A stretch of DNA of 64,000 nt. It comes from an uncultured Eubacteriales bacterium. GTDB taxonomy: Bacteria; Bacillota; Clostridia; Lachnospirales; Lachnospiraceae. A program made the position numbers and the translations under genes. This document shows, piece by piece, positions 51,503 to 59,509 of the stretch; within the stretch, counting starts at the first letter, position 1; each line of letters begins with the position of its first letter. The notes beneath the pieces were generated by a model that was not told the origin of the DNA, did not search any database, and saw only the letters and a list, made by a program, of their open reading frames with translations. Location of the stretch: positions 1 to 64,000 of the forward strand of contig OMYS01000011.1 in NCBI GenBank assembly GCA_900315305.1. Direction: 5' to 3'.

Positions 51503-54500
51503 TTATCTGCGATGCTTCTTCTTTCTTCTCCTGCCGCCGGATGCTTTTCCTGATACGTCAACGGTATGCCCCGAGCCGCGGGCCTCCCGGACAGCCGCAT
51601 CGATCGCCGCGTTCTTCGCCTCGCGCTCTCTGCGCTCTTCTCCGGAATCATGGACAGCCAGATCATCCTTGAAGTCCTGCGCACGCGTATGCCTGTGCGC
51701 AGCCGTATTCCGCTTCATCATAAATTCCGGAATATCAGGTCCGGCGGACGTCCGTCTCGGCTCATCGGACGGCGCGCTCGTGTGGCTTCCCGTCAGCTCC
51801 GACATATCGTGAGACGCGTAGTAGCTGCCGTTTCCGGCGCTTCTGCTGCCATAGACGTCCTCGCTCTGCGCTGCAGCTTCCGCTCCATACGGCTGGCCAG
51901 CCGCGGTGCTTGTATCCGCGGACGCATCATCCCCCTGTTCCGGTTCGGAATATGATGCGTTCCCGGCGTCTTCATCAGACGAAGCCGGCGTGACATCCGC
52001 GTCCTCGGCCGGGGCATCATTCATATTCTCGACGACTTCATCTTCCGGATATTGATCGGAATCCTGATCCTCCTCGTACGGCTCTTCGTCCACACTGAAG
52101 TCAAAGACTGCCTCGACTCCGTCAGGTGCCGTGCCGCCTTCATCCTCATCTCCGGTCTCTTCAGCGTCTGTATCCGCCTCATCTGCATCATTCACAACCT
52201 CCTCTTCGTCGGCTGTGATATGCTCCTCTGATTCACCGTCCCTTGTTTGAGCGGCAGGCTCCTCCGGGGAAAGCGCCTCAGCGGAGGCGTCGTCTGTCGC
52301 ATCTGCCCGCTGATCATGTCCATCCTGTGAGTCACCGCTGTCTGCCTTGCCCTGATCTGCGGCATTCTCCTCAGGAGACACCTCGCGCATATCATCTGCT
52401 GAAGCATTTTCCTCACCGGCCGTCTCGCGTTCCTTGTCCTTCTCCTTATCGGCCGCAATGCGCTCCTCAACCTTTCTGCCTACATTTCTCAGAAATGAAG
52501 GCAGTGCGGTCTCCCCGTGCTTTTTCTCTTCCTTTCCGTGATCGAGCATTCTGGCATAGCGGGCATCCACATCATCCGACTCAAGAACTGCCTCGTCATC
52601 TCTGACACCCGGACCGCTCTTTTTGCTGATTTCCTCCTCGAATTCCTCATCCTCTTCGTCGCCGAAATCATCATCCAGATCGTCCAGATCATCATCCAGG
52701 TCGTCATCGTCCAGGTCATCATCCGGATGATTGTTCACTGCGGCCCTGCGCGAGGTCATGCCGTGAAAAACGCTTCTCTTCTTTTCGGGTTTCTTCTTTT
52801 CAGCTTCCTTCTTCTCAGGCTCCTTCTTTTCAGGTTCCTTGTCCTTCTCTTCTTCCTTTTCTTCCTCAGAGTGCGCCTCAGACTTCACTGCCTTCTCCGT
52901 GCGCTCACTGCGGCTGCTCTTCACCGCCTCGCTGCCCGGCTTCTGTCCGAAGCTGAAATCATCCTCGTCATCTTCCTCATCGTCGTCCTCGTCATCCTCT
53001 GAGGTATCCTCCTCATCGACGCTGAGGAAGGTCCCGATCGTGTGACCGAGCCGGCTGAGGAAGCTCCCGTTCTTCTCCTTCGGCTGTTTTCTCGCAGGCT
53101 TTGCCTCCCTGCGTTCTTCGGCAGCCTCTGGTTTGTCTGTCTCCTCCGCCGCGGCTTCACGGACTGTCTCTTCAGCGGCTTCTTCCGGTGAGACAGCGGC
53201 CTCCTCCGCAGAGCCCTCATTTTCATCAGACAAAGCAGACTCCGCGCCGGATGGTGTTTCATGTTCCGGGGTATTCACATCAGGCGCATTCTTCTCATCC
53301 TTCTCATAGAAGCTGTACGTCCTGCGGCCCTCGGCATCCTTCGGCTCCGCACTATCCTCCGAAGCTTCGTCCTCGTCATCATCGTCGTCATCATCGAAGT
53401 CCTCAAACCAGGACTTAAGCCGGCTTCCCACCGACTCTCCGGACTTCTTCCTGTCCTTCTTCTTTTCGCGCCGCTCCTCTCTCTCTTCATCGAGGCTGCG
53501 CTTCTGGCTGATCCGCGAGAGCAGGCTCTTCTTTGCGCTCAGGTCATCCTCGTCATACTCAGAAGAATCTGCCCCGTCTTCCCCGGACTTCTCTGCGCCG
53601 GGAACAAGGCCGTCTATGACGCTCATGTCGAGGACCGGAAGACCGTCTGTATCCGTTTTAGCCTCCGCCTCACGCTTCAGATCAGAGCCGTCCTCCGCGG
53701 CGGCTGTCTCCTTCCGGATCGCCTCCTCGGCGTCAGAGGCCTGCCGCGCGACATCCCCTTCTGCCTCAAGAAAGGCGTCGCTGTCCTCGTCTGTCTCCTC
53801 ATTCTGATCAGAAGCAGACGCATCTGCGGAGGCCTGGTTTTCCTCAGAAGCCTCCGGCTCCTCTCCCGCCTTTGCCGGCTCTGTCACAGAAGATGCCTGC
53901 CATGTCTCAGACGCTTCACTCTCTTCAGGTGCATGTGCCGCCTTCTCCGGCTCAGCGCCTGTCTGCTCATTCTCCGAGACGCCGGAGTACTGATTCTCAG
54001 ACTCATCGGCTGCCTGCTCACTCTCAGAGAAGCCAGAATAACGATTGTCAGGCTCAGTGTCTGTCTGTCCGGCCTCCAAGAAGCCGGAGTAACGCTTGTC
54101 AGATCCTGCAGGTGTCTCTTCAGTCTCAGAGAAATTGTCAGCAGCCTCCTCCGCTGCTTCTTCCTGAGGCCCCTGACCCGACGTGTCCCCTGCCGGATAT
54201 GCCGCATCTGCCTGGAAGGACGGCGATGCAGTATCCGCTGCCTTCAGATTCTCCACTCTGCCGGAAACAGCCTTATTTCCTGCGGCTGTCGCGTGCTCGG
54301 CGTACAGTGCGCCTGCCTCCCAGTTCTCGCGCAGGAAATCAGTCTCCATGATCTGCTTTGCGTCGTAGCCGTCGCGGACAAATGCAGAGTCCGTAAACTC
54401 ATAGCTGTACGGCGTGATCCGGACGACAAAGAGCTTCACCGGCATCGCCGCCAGAGAATCGGCCGTGATCTCCTTCTGCTCAAGGACCGTGAAATATTCG

Positions 54501-55183
54501 ACAGAATCATCCGCAACGAGCTCTGCATTTCCCATGATCTGCAGGCCCCTCACGTCCTCCGTCGACACATACGGATCAAAAATCGCCGCCGAAATCTGTC
54601 CGTTGCCGAAAATGCCGCGGAACTTGTTGCCGCCCTCCGTGATGATATACAGCCTGTGCTCAAGGAAAATATACTCGAGCGGCGTGCAGCGCACATAGCC
54701 CTCATCCGCCGTCGCGAGGCAGAGCGTATTGTGCTCGATAATAAAGTCATCGATTGCCCGCTCCAGCTGTACCTCCGGCATGACATTGACCGGGGCGCGC
54801 ATCATCTTTCCGATCTCGTAGCCCGTCCGCGGCGTGTCGCTCTCCGAGGAAATGAAATACCCCGCGATGCCTGCGATTCCGGCCGCCGTCTCCGTGTCCG
54901 ACACATACTTCGCGTAGCCGATATCCGAGAAGCCGATTCCGACAAATGCAATTCTCTTCTCCGCGAGCACGTCCCTGTGCCCTGTGAGAAATGCTCTCGT
55001 CCTGCCTGCGGTGACCGCTCCGTAAAAATTAAAGACAAAGCAGTACCCGTCATAATCTGCAAAGTTCTGCGGTACATCAGAGATCTCCGCGGCGTTGCTG
55101 TTGCCGATCAGGCAGCACAGCGTCTGCGCGATTCTCTCCGCAGAGCTCATTTTTCCATCGTACAGCAAAAGCGTTCTGCTCAT
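51503..55183 (-). CDS. Giant flavodoxin/PNPOx-like protein with a 900-residue acidic disordered tail
   Basis: The 1226 residues split in two. The first 300 are folded: a flavodoxin-like domain (MSRTLLLYDGKMSSAERIAQ; RIAFVGIGFSDIGYAKYV; 1-140) and a pyridoxamine-phosphate-oxidase-like FMN barrel (about 150-290: DDFIIEHNTLCLATADEGYV; KFRGIFGNGQISAAIFDP). The remaining 900 are Glu/Asp/Ser/Ala-rich, with three copies of an RYSGF-type repeat (about 365-410), long Asp runs, Lys/Glu runs and a very basic end, GGRRRKKKHRR. No signal peptide or membrane segment is seen. The combination is unfamiliar; function is unknown, but a flavin-binding redox head on a charged tether is the sequence-based reading. 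Confidence 0.85.
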   Translation of the reverse strand: MSRTLLLYDGKMSSAERIAQTLCCLIGNSNAAEISDVPQNFADYDGYCFVFNFYGAVTAGRTRAFLTGHRDVLAEKRIAFVGIGFSDIGYAKYVSDTETAAGIAGIAGYFISSESDTPRTGYEIGKMMRAPVNVMPEVQLERAIDDFIIEHNTLCLATADEGYVRCTPLEYIFLEHRLYIITEGGNKFRGIFGNGQISAAIFDPYVSTEDVRGLQIMGNAELVADDSVEYFTVLEQKEITADSLAAMPVKLFVVRITPYSYEFTDSAFVRDGYDAKQIMETDFLRENWEAGALYAEHATAAGNKAVSGRVENLKAADTASPSFQADAAYPAGDTSGQGPQEEAAEEAADNFSETEETPAGSDKRYSGFLEAGQTDTEPDNRYSGFSESEQAADESENQYSGVSENEQTGAEPEKAAHAPEESEASETWQASSVTEPAKAGEEPEASEENQASADASASDQNEETDEDSDAFLEAEGDVARQASDAEEAIRKETAAAEDGSDLKREAEAKTDTDGLPVLDMSVIDGLVPGAEKSGEDGADSSEYDEDDLSAKKSLLSRISQKRSLDEEREERREKKKDRKKSGESVGSRLKSWFEDFDDDDDDDEDEASEDSAEPKDAEGRRTYSFYEKDEKNAPDVNTPEHETPSGAESALSDENEGSAEEAAVSPEEAAEETVREAAAEETDKPEAAEERREAKPARKQPKEKNGSFLSRLGHTIGTFLSVDEEDTSEDDEDDDEEDDEDDFSFGQKPGSEAVKSSRSERTEKAVKSEAHSEEEKEEEKDKEPEKKEPEKKEAEKKKPEKKRSVFHGMTSRRAAVNNHPDDDLDDDDLDDDLDDLDDDFGDEEDEEFEEEISKKSGPGVRDDEAVLESDDVDARYARMLDHGKEEKKHGETALPSFLRNVGRKVEERIAADKEKDKERETAGEENASADDMREVSPEENAADQGKADSGDSQDGHDQRADATDDASAEALSPEEPAAQTRDGESEEHITADEEEVVNDADEADTDAEETGDEDEGGTAPDGVEAVFDFSVDEEPYEEDQDSDQYPEDEVVENMNDAPAEDADVTPASSDEDAGNASYSEPEQGDDASADTSTAAGQPYGAEAAAQSEDVYGSRSAGNGSYYASHDMSELTGSHTSAPSDEPRRTSAGPDIPEFMMKRNTAAHRHTRAQDFKDDLAVHDSGEERREREAKNAAIDAAVREARGSGHTVDVSGKASGGRRRKKKHRR

Positions 55184-55248
55184 ATCATAACCCCTTTAAT
55201 CGTAGTCAATATTATCCATGTCCCGGACTCCGCCATCCCCGGAACACC

Positions 55249-55839
55249 TTATTCCTTCTTGGCGACCGCGCACTCCCGGTCCCCGCTCACTTCCACCGTC
55301 ACATTACAGAAGCCGGCCTCCGTCAGCTTTTTCTGAAGCTCCCCGCTGTCCGGAATCCGTCTCCCGGAGGAGCTTCCGCGGACCTCCCTCCTGCCCGCGT
55401 CTGTTCCGAGCGCAATCAGCACGGTTCCTCCATACTGCAGGACCCTGCGGATCTCCATGAGTCCCCGCTCGGGGTGATGCCAGTACTGATAGGTATCGAT
55501 CGCGATGACCGTATGCAGGCACTGATCATCAAATGGAAGATGAGACACCGACGCCTTGTAGAATCTCATTTTCCCGGACCTCACGGACGCTATGTTCTTC
55601 CGGCGCGATGCGGCAAGCGCCGCCTCGGAAATGTCAACTCCGTAGCATCTGCCTCCGGGATTCTCCCTGCTGATGACGTAAAGGGCATCTCCTCCGCCGC
55701 ATCCGACGTCCAGGATGTGGTCGTCAGGCTCAATGACCAGCTGGCTGAGCGCCCATTCCGTCAGCCTCCGGGAACGCAGTCTCTCCCTGAAAGTCTGTGA
55801 GCATCCGCTGCCTTCCCTGCCTGATCCGAAACCGAACAA
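55249..55839 (-). CDS. Class I SAM-dependent methyltransferase
   Basis: The 196 residues show a Rossmann methyltransferase: motif I DHILDVGCGGGDALYVISRE (about 40-59), GVDISEAALAASRRKN (acidic loop), LPFDDQCLHTVIAIDTYQYW and EIRRVLQYGGTVLIALG. Starts with TTG at 55839; the ribosome binding site (AGGT) is weak. Substrate unknown. It lies upstream of the giant acidic gene, 65 bases away on the same strand. Confidence 0.85.
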   Translation of the reverse strand: MFGFGSGREGSGCSQTFRERLRSRRLTEWALSQLVIEPDDHILDVGCGGGDALYVISRENPGGRCYGVDISEAALAASRRKNIASVRSGKMRFYKASVSHLPFDDQCLHTVIAIDTYQYWHHPERGLMEIRRVLQYGGTVLIALGTDAGRREVRGSSSGRRIPDSGELQKKLTEAGFCNVTVEVSGDRECAVAKKE

Positions 55840-55894
55840 CCGTCTACCTGCCTTTCTCCATGGGTGCCAGTCTGAGGATATTATACCATTATCA

Positions 55895-55961
55895 AAGATT
55901 TAAGAAAAGAAGCGGTGAGGGCGTAATTCGGGCTCCTCCGAACCACACCCACGCCGCTTCT
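55895..55961 (-). terminator. Terminator after pheA, with a repeated motif
   Basis: Minus strand AGAAGCGG / CCGCTTCT stem with a 38-base, partly self-paired loop, then TTTCTT. The sequences at 55912-55924 and 55955-55975 recur in the 42607-42637 segment. Confidence 0.7.
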
Positions 55962-55998
55962 GATATTACTGACCGCCCCAAAATTCCGGCAAATGCAG

Positions 55999-56940
55999 TC
56001 ACTGTCCGGCATTTACCTCCTCATAATTTCCGAGAAATGTAAAGCCGGGGCACTCCTCCTTTAATTTTTCCAGAATCTGCCGCACATGCTTGTCCCTGAC
56101 CGATGCCTCAATATCGATATAAAATGAAAACTCAAAGTCACGGCCCGGGATCGGCGCGCTCTCCAGCTTGAGCAGGTTGATGCCGGCTCCCGCGAAGAGG
56201 TCAAGGACATGCGCGAGCGCCCCCGGCTTATGCTGCAGGTTCAGAATCAGGGAAATGCGGTTCGCACCCGGATAGACGTCCGGCTCCCGCGCAACGACAA
56301 GAAAACGCGTGTAATTCCGGTCGCTGTCCGCGATATGCTTCTTCACGATATCAAGCCCGTAGAGCTCCGCACACTCCGGAGCGGAGATGCACGCGATCCC
56401 CGGATCATCTGACTCCGAGACAAGGCGCGCAGCGACGGCCGTGTTGAGGCAGGCCTCCTCCTCAACCTTGTCACCGAGCGAATGTAGAAATTCCGAGCAC
56501 TGCCCGAGGGCCTGCTCATGGGAAATGACCTTCCTGATCATGCCCGGTTTTCCGCCCTTCTTCATCAGAAGAACATGTGTGATTTTCTGCGGCATGGAAC
56601 GGACGATCGAAACCTCCCGTCTGCCCAAAATCCGGTAGACATTCTTGACCGACCCGTACGTGTTGTTTTCGATCGGCAGCACGCCGAACCGGCACATGCC
56701 CTCCGACACAGCCCTTGCGACGGCACCGAAATTCTTAAAATACATGATCCTTCCCTGCGGAAACAAGGCAGTCGCCGCGAGCTGCGAATTCGCGCCGCGC
56801 ACTCCCTGGCAGGCGATGATCCCGCCGTCCGGGAACACCGTCTCCTCCGGAAGAATCCGGTAACCTTCCGTGAGCACAAGGTCCGCCTGCTCTGCAGGCT
56901 CCCCGCCTTCCTTCTTTCTGATCGTATCTCCTGTAATCAT
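55999..56940 (-). CDS. pheA: Prephenate dehydratase with C-terminal ACT domain
   Basis: Converts prephenate to phenylpyruvate, the committed step to phenylalanine. Start ATG 56940 (MITGDTIRKKEGGEPAEQAD), five bases after GGAGG; an upstream ATG (57003) has none. Of 313 residues, an N-terminal linker (1-40) comes first, then the dehydratase domain (ACQGVRGANSQLAATALFPQ; VLPIENNTYGSVKNVY; DSDRNYTRFLVVAREPD with the TRF motif), then the ACT domain (about 225-305: SLILNLQHKPGALAHVLDLF; KLESAPIPGRDFEFSFYIDI, a variant of the ESRP Phe-binding motif). No chorismate mutase domain. It follows aroF under the Phe leader. Confidence 0.94.
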   Translation of the reverse strand: MITGDTIRKKEGGEPAEQADLVLTEGYRILPEETVFPDGGIIACQGVRGANSQLAATALFPQGRIMYFKNFGAVARAVSEGMCRFGVLPIENNTYGSVKNVYRILGRREVSIVRSMPQKITHVLLMKKGGKPGMIRKVISHEQALGQCSEFLHSLGDKVEEEACLNTAVAARLVSESDDPGIACISAPECAELYGLDIVKKHIADSDRNYTRFLVVAREPDVYPGANRISLILNLQHKPGALAHVLDLFAGAGINLLKLESAPIPGRDFEFSFYIDIEASVRDKHVRQILEKLKEECPGFTFLGNYEEVNAGQ

Positions 56941-57030
56941 CTGATCCTCCGTTTCATCCGGGACATTGCAGCTTTCCCGGCCGCCCATGCATATCCAGCC
57001 CACTTCAGCCCTTATCCGGCGCCATTTCTC

Positions 57031-58059
57031 TTATTTAATGACAACCGGCTTCCGGTCATCGTCGACAACCTCCTTGATCTGGAACAGGTTCTTCGCCAGC
57101 CGGTCGAAGACCGCCGGTGTCAGTGACTGCGCGCCGTCGCATTTTGCGTGCGGCGGATCGTTGTGGACCTCAATGATAAGGCCGTCCGCTCCCGCCGCAA
57201 CTGCCGCGCGGGCCATAGAAGGAACAAGCGCAGATTTTCCCGTCGCGTGAGACGGATCAATAATAACCGGGAGATGCGTCAGTGTCTTTAAGGATGGGAT
57301 GCACGCAAGGTCCAGCGTGTTCCGCGTGTAGGTCTCAAAGGTGCGGATGCCGCGCTCACAGAGAATGACGTTCGGATTGCCGCCGGCCAGAATATACTCG
57401 GCGCTCATCAGAAGGTCCTGATAGCTCGCCGCCATGCCGCGCTTTAAAAGAATCGGCTTTCTTGTCTTGCCGAGTGCCTTGAGAAGAGAAAAGTTCTGCA
57501 TATTGCGCGCACCGACCTGAAGGATATCAATGTCCTCGAAGAGCGGAAGCTGCGACGCGTCCATAATCTCCGTGCAGATCGGAAGGCCGGTCGCCTCCTT
57601 CGCTTTCAGCAGAAGACGGATGCCGTCGATCTGCATGCCCTGGAAGGAATAGGGCGACGTGCGCGGCTTGAAGGCGCCGCCGCGGAGAACGGTTGCGCCC
57701 GATGCCTTGACAGCCTTCGCGATGCCGACGATCTGCTCCTCGGACTCAACCGAGCAGGGCCCCGCGATCAGCGTCAGATTTCCGCCGCCGATCGTGACGT
57801 CACCGACCTTCACGACCGTGTCATCGGGGTGGAATTTGCGGTTCGCATTTTTGTACGGCTCCTGCACGCGCTTGACGTCCTCGACAATGTCGAGTGACGC
57901 GATCAGATCCATATCGAGCGACGAAGTGTCGCCGATCAGTCCCAGAATCGTCTGTCTTGAGCCGACTGTCGGATGCACATCAATATTCTGCTCCTTGAGC
58001 CATTTCATCAGGCCGTCTAACTGCTCCTTGTCCGGATTGTCCTTCAGTATTACAATCAT
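57031..58059 (-). CDS. aroF: 3-deoxy-7-phosphoheptulonate (DAHP) synthase, type I-beta
   Basis: First step of aromatic synthesis: PEP + erythrose-4-P to DAHP. The 342 residues start with a small regulatory domain (about 1-75: MIVILKDNPDKEQLDGLMKW) of the type found in Thermotoga-like enzymes, then the barrel: LIAGPCSVESEEQIVGIAKA, GGAFKPRTSPYSFQGM, ILLKRGMAASYQDLLMSAEY and PVIIDPSHATGKSALVP, with Cys, His, Glu and Asp metal ligands. It is transcribed behind a Phe-rich leader peptide and a terminator, so expression should respond to charged tRNA-Phe. Confidence 0.96.
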   Translation of the reverse strand: MIVILKDNPDKEQLDGLMKWLKEQNIDVHPTVGSRQTILGLIGDTSSLDMDLIASLDIVEDVKRVQEPYKNANRKFHPDDTVVKVGDVTIGGGNLTLIAGPCSVESEEQIVGIAKAVKASGATVLRGGAFKPRTSPYSFQGMQIDGIRLLLKAKEATGLPICTEIMDASQLPLFEDIDILQVGARNMQNFSLLKALGKTRKPILLKRGMAASYQDLLMSAEYILAGGNPNVILCERGIRTFETYTRNTLDLACIPSLKTLTHLPVIIDPSHATGKSALVPSMARAAVAAGADGLIIEVHNDPPHAKCDGAQSLTPAVFDRLAKNLFQIKEVVDDDRKPVVIK

Positions 58060-58093
58060 TTCTCTTCTCCTCTCCGTCTGTGCGGTCCTGATC

Positions 58094-58129
58094 CGAAAAA
58101 AAGCCCTGCAGTCGATGGACTGCAGGGCT
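58094..58129 (-). terminator. Attenuator terminator in the aroF-pheA leader
   Basis: Minus strand perfect 12-bp stem AGCCCTGCAGTC / GACTGCAGGGCT, four-base loop CATC, then T7. It stands between the leader peptide stop and aroF, so transcripts reaching aroF must read through it. Confidence 0.9.
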
Positions 58130-58154
58130 TACATATGTCTCCTCTTCCCCTTTT

Positions 58155-58241
58155 TCAGTCACACCGACAAGACCTTACCGTGCAAAAGGTAAAGCCTGTA
58201 AATGCGAAAAAGAAAAAGTTGAAGAAACGATTCTGTGTCAA
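58155..58241 (-). CDS. Phenylalanine-rich leader peptide of the aroF-pheA operon
   Basis: A 28-residue peptide, MTQNRFFNFFFFAFTGFTFC and CTVRSCRCD-type end, with nine phenylalanines in residues 6-19. The start is TTG at 58241, eight bases after GGGAG; TGA is at 58155. It is followed by alternative stems (CTTTACC/GGTAAGG at its end, then the terminator at 58094-58129). This is the classical arrangement of pheA attenuation as in E. coli pheL, where ribosome stalling at Phe codons prevents the terminator. Not too short to ignore: the context makes it convincing. Confidence 0.85.
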   Translation of the reverse strand: MTQNRFFNFFFFAFTGFTFCTVRSCRCD

Positions 58242-58272
58242 TGGATGCTCTCCCGCTTTAAATAATATCTAA

Positions 58273-58301
58273 AACTTATCACCGTCATACTGCATTGTCA
58301 A
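58273..58301 (-). promoter_or_regulatory. Promoter of the aroF-pheA operon
   Basis: Minus strand -35 TTGACA (58301-58296), 17-base spacer ending TGA, -10 TAAGTT (58278-58273), an extended -10. Start of transcription near 58266, about 25 bases before the leader peptide. Confidence 0.75.
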
Positions 58302-58322
58302 GGCACTCCGCACAACAAAGGC

Positions 58323-58361
58323 TTGAAATGAAGTTCTTCAAAGTGTACAATCTCCTTGTAC
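58323..58361 (+). promoter_or_regulatory. ldh promoter with an overlapping inverted repeat
   Basis: -35 TTGAAA (58323-58328), 17-base spacer, -10 TACAAT (58346-58351). The inverted repeat GTACAA-N5-TTGTAC covers the -10 and the predicted start (58345-58361), a plausible operator. Confidence 0.65.
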
Positions 58362-58398
58362 TAGATTACTGGAAAGTAGTACGCATATGGAGGAAGCT

Positions 58399-59343
58399 AT
58401 GAACAAAGGAGTTAAAATCAGTGTTATCGGTGCAGGAAGAGTAGGATCTGCAGTTGCCCATACAATCGCAGTTCAGTCTCTTGCATCAAAGATTGTCATT
58501 GTTGATATCTTCAAGGAGAAGGCGCAGGGCGAGGCGCTTGATATCCGCCAGGGTACATCCGTCCTTGAATTTGCGACAGAGTGCGTCGCCGGCGAGTACG
58601 CTGACACAGCGGATTCGGACATCATCATCTTCACACTCGGTGCTGCCCGCAAGCCCGGCCAGTCCCGTCTTGATCTCGCGAAGGGCAACGTCACGATCAT
58701 CGAGAGTGTAATCCCGCAGATCGCTTCTCTGTCCCCGAACGCGAAGTACGTTATCGTATCGAACCCGGTCGATATCGTCACATACACAATCATGAAGCTT
58801 TCCGGCATCCCGGAGAACCAGATCATCGGCACAGGCTGCCTGCTTGATACAGCCCGTCTCAGAGATGAGGTCTCCACATACGCTGGTGTCAGCCCGAAGA
58901 ACATTCATATGAACGTCTTCGGTGAGCACGGCGCAACAGCGATGATCCCGTGGTCACTCTGCTCCATCTACGGCGAGAACTTCGACAAGTACATTGCAGC
59001 TCGTCCGGAGCTCCATATGCCGTCTCACGAGGAGCTTCTCTCCGACGTTCACGGCGCCGGCGGCAGAGTCATCAAGCTGAAGGGCGCGACATTCTATGCC
59101 GTATCCATTATTACGGCCTATGTCTGCAGCTGCATCCTTCATGACGCGAAGGCAGTCCTTCCGCTCTCGACCATGATGCACGGCCAGTTCGGACTTGAGG
59201 ATGTCTGTCTGTCTCTTCCGTGCGTACTCGGCGCGGATGGCATCGAGCGTGTCAACCAGCCGGCTATGAACGACGAGGAGATCGCAGAATTCGTCAAGAG
59301 CGGCAACTCCCTTAAGGAGATCACAGCCGGTCTCAACATCTGA
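58399..59343 (+). CDS. ldh: L-lactate/malate dehydrogenase family protein
   Basis: NAD-dependent 2-hydroxyacid dehydrogenase of the LDH/MDH fold. From MNKGVKISVIGAGRVGSAVA (58399; GGAGG five bases upstream) it has 314 residues. Landmarks: GAGRVGSA (NAD loop), VIVDIF, the substrate loop GAARKPGQSRLDL, NPVDIVTY, TGCLLDTARLRDEVS and MNVFGEHGATAMIPWS with the catalytic His. At the specificity position (Gln102 in standard lactate dehydrogenases, AxQKPGETR) there is Arg, the residue typical of malate dehydrogenases, so the substrate should be tested. Single-gene unit with terminator. Confidence 0.88.
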   Translation: MNKGVKISVIGAGRVGSAVAHTIAVQSLASKIVIVDIFKEKAQGEALDIRQGTSVLEFATECVAGEYADTADSDIIIFTLGAARKPGQSRLDLAKGNVTIIESVIPQIASLSPNAKYVIVSNPVDIVTYTIMKLSGIPENQIIGTGCLLDTARLRDEVSTYAGVSPKNIHMNVFGEHGATAMIPWSLCSIYGENFDKYIAARPELHMPSHEELLSDVHGAGGRVIKLKGATFYAVSIITAYVCSCILHDAKAVLPLSTMMHGQFGLEDVCLSLPCVLGADGIERVNQPAMNDEEIAEFVKSGNSLKEITAGLNI

Positions 59344-59370
59344 TCAGCAGATCATAAATAAGCAGCCCGG

Positions 59371-59416
59371 AGCGGGACGGAAACCGATCAGTCGGTTTCC
59401 GTCCCGCTCTATTTTT
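59371..59416 (+). terminator. Terminator after ldh
   Basis: Perfect 17-bp stem AGCGGGACGGAAACCGA / TCGGTTTCCGTCCCGCT with TCAG loop, then CTATTTTT. Confidence 0.92.
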
Positions 59417-59423
59417 ACGCGAA

Positions 59424-59455
59424 GCAGCGGAGCAATCCGTCGGGACTTATACACC
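59424..59455 (+). repeat. Dispersed 32-bp intergenic repeat, family B, copy 2
   Basis: GCAGCGGAGCAATCCGTCGG followed by GACTTATACACC, next to the ldh terminator. One difference from copy 1 at 42677-42708. A shorter GGGACTTATACA match lies at 23871-23883 on the minus strand. Confidence 0.85.
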
Positions 59456-59509
59456 GTTATACACCCGGCGAAGTCCCGGTCGCAGTACGCAGGCCAATAG
59501 CCATGCACA

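Noticed and set aside
53261-55336. Plus-strand frame of 691 codons over the giant acidic gene
   Set aside because: Antisense of Glu/Asp/Ser-rich codons gives long open frames with Arg/Leu/Cys; no start signal. The minus-strand head has clear domains.
57980-58162. Alternative leader frame (ATG at 58162) over the attenuator
   Set aside because: It encodes a charged peptide without Phe bias and runs into aroF out of frame; the TTG-started Phe peptide explains the region.
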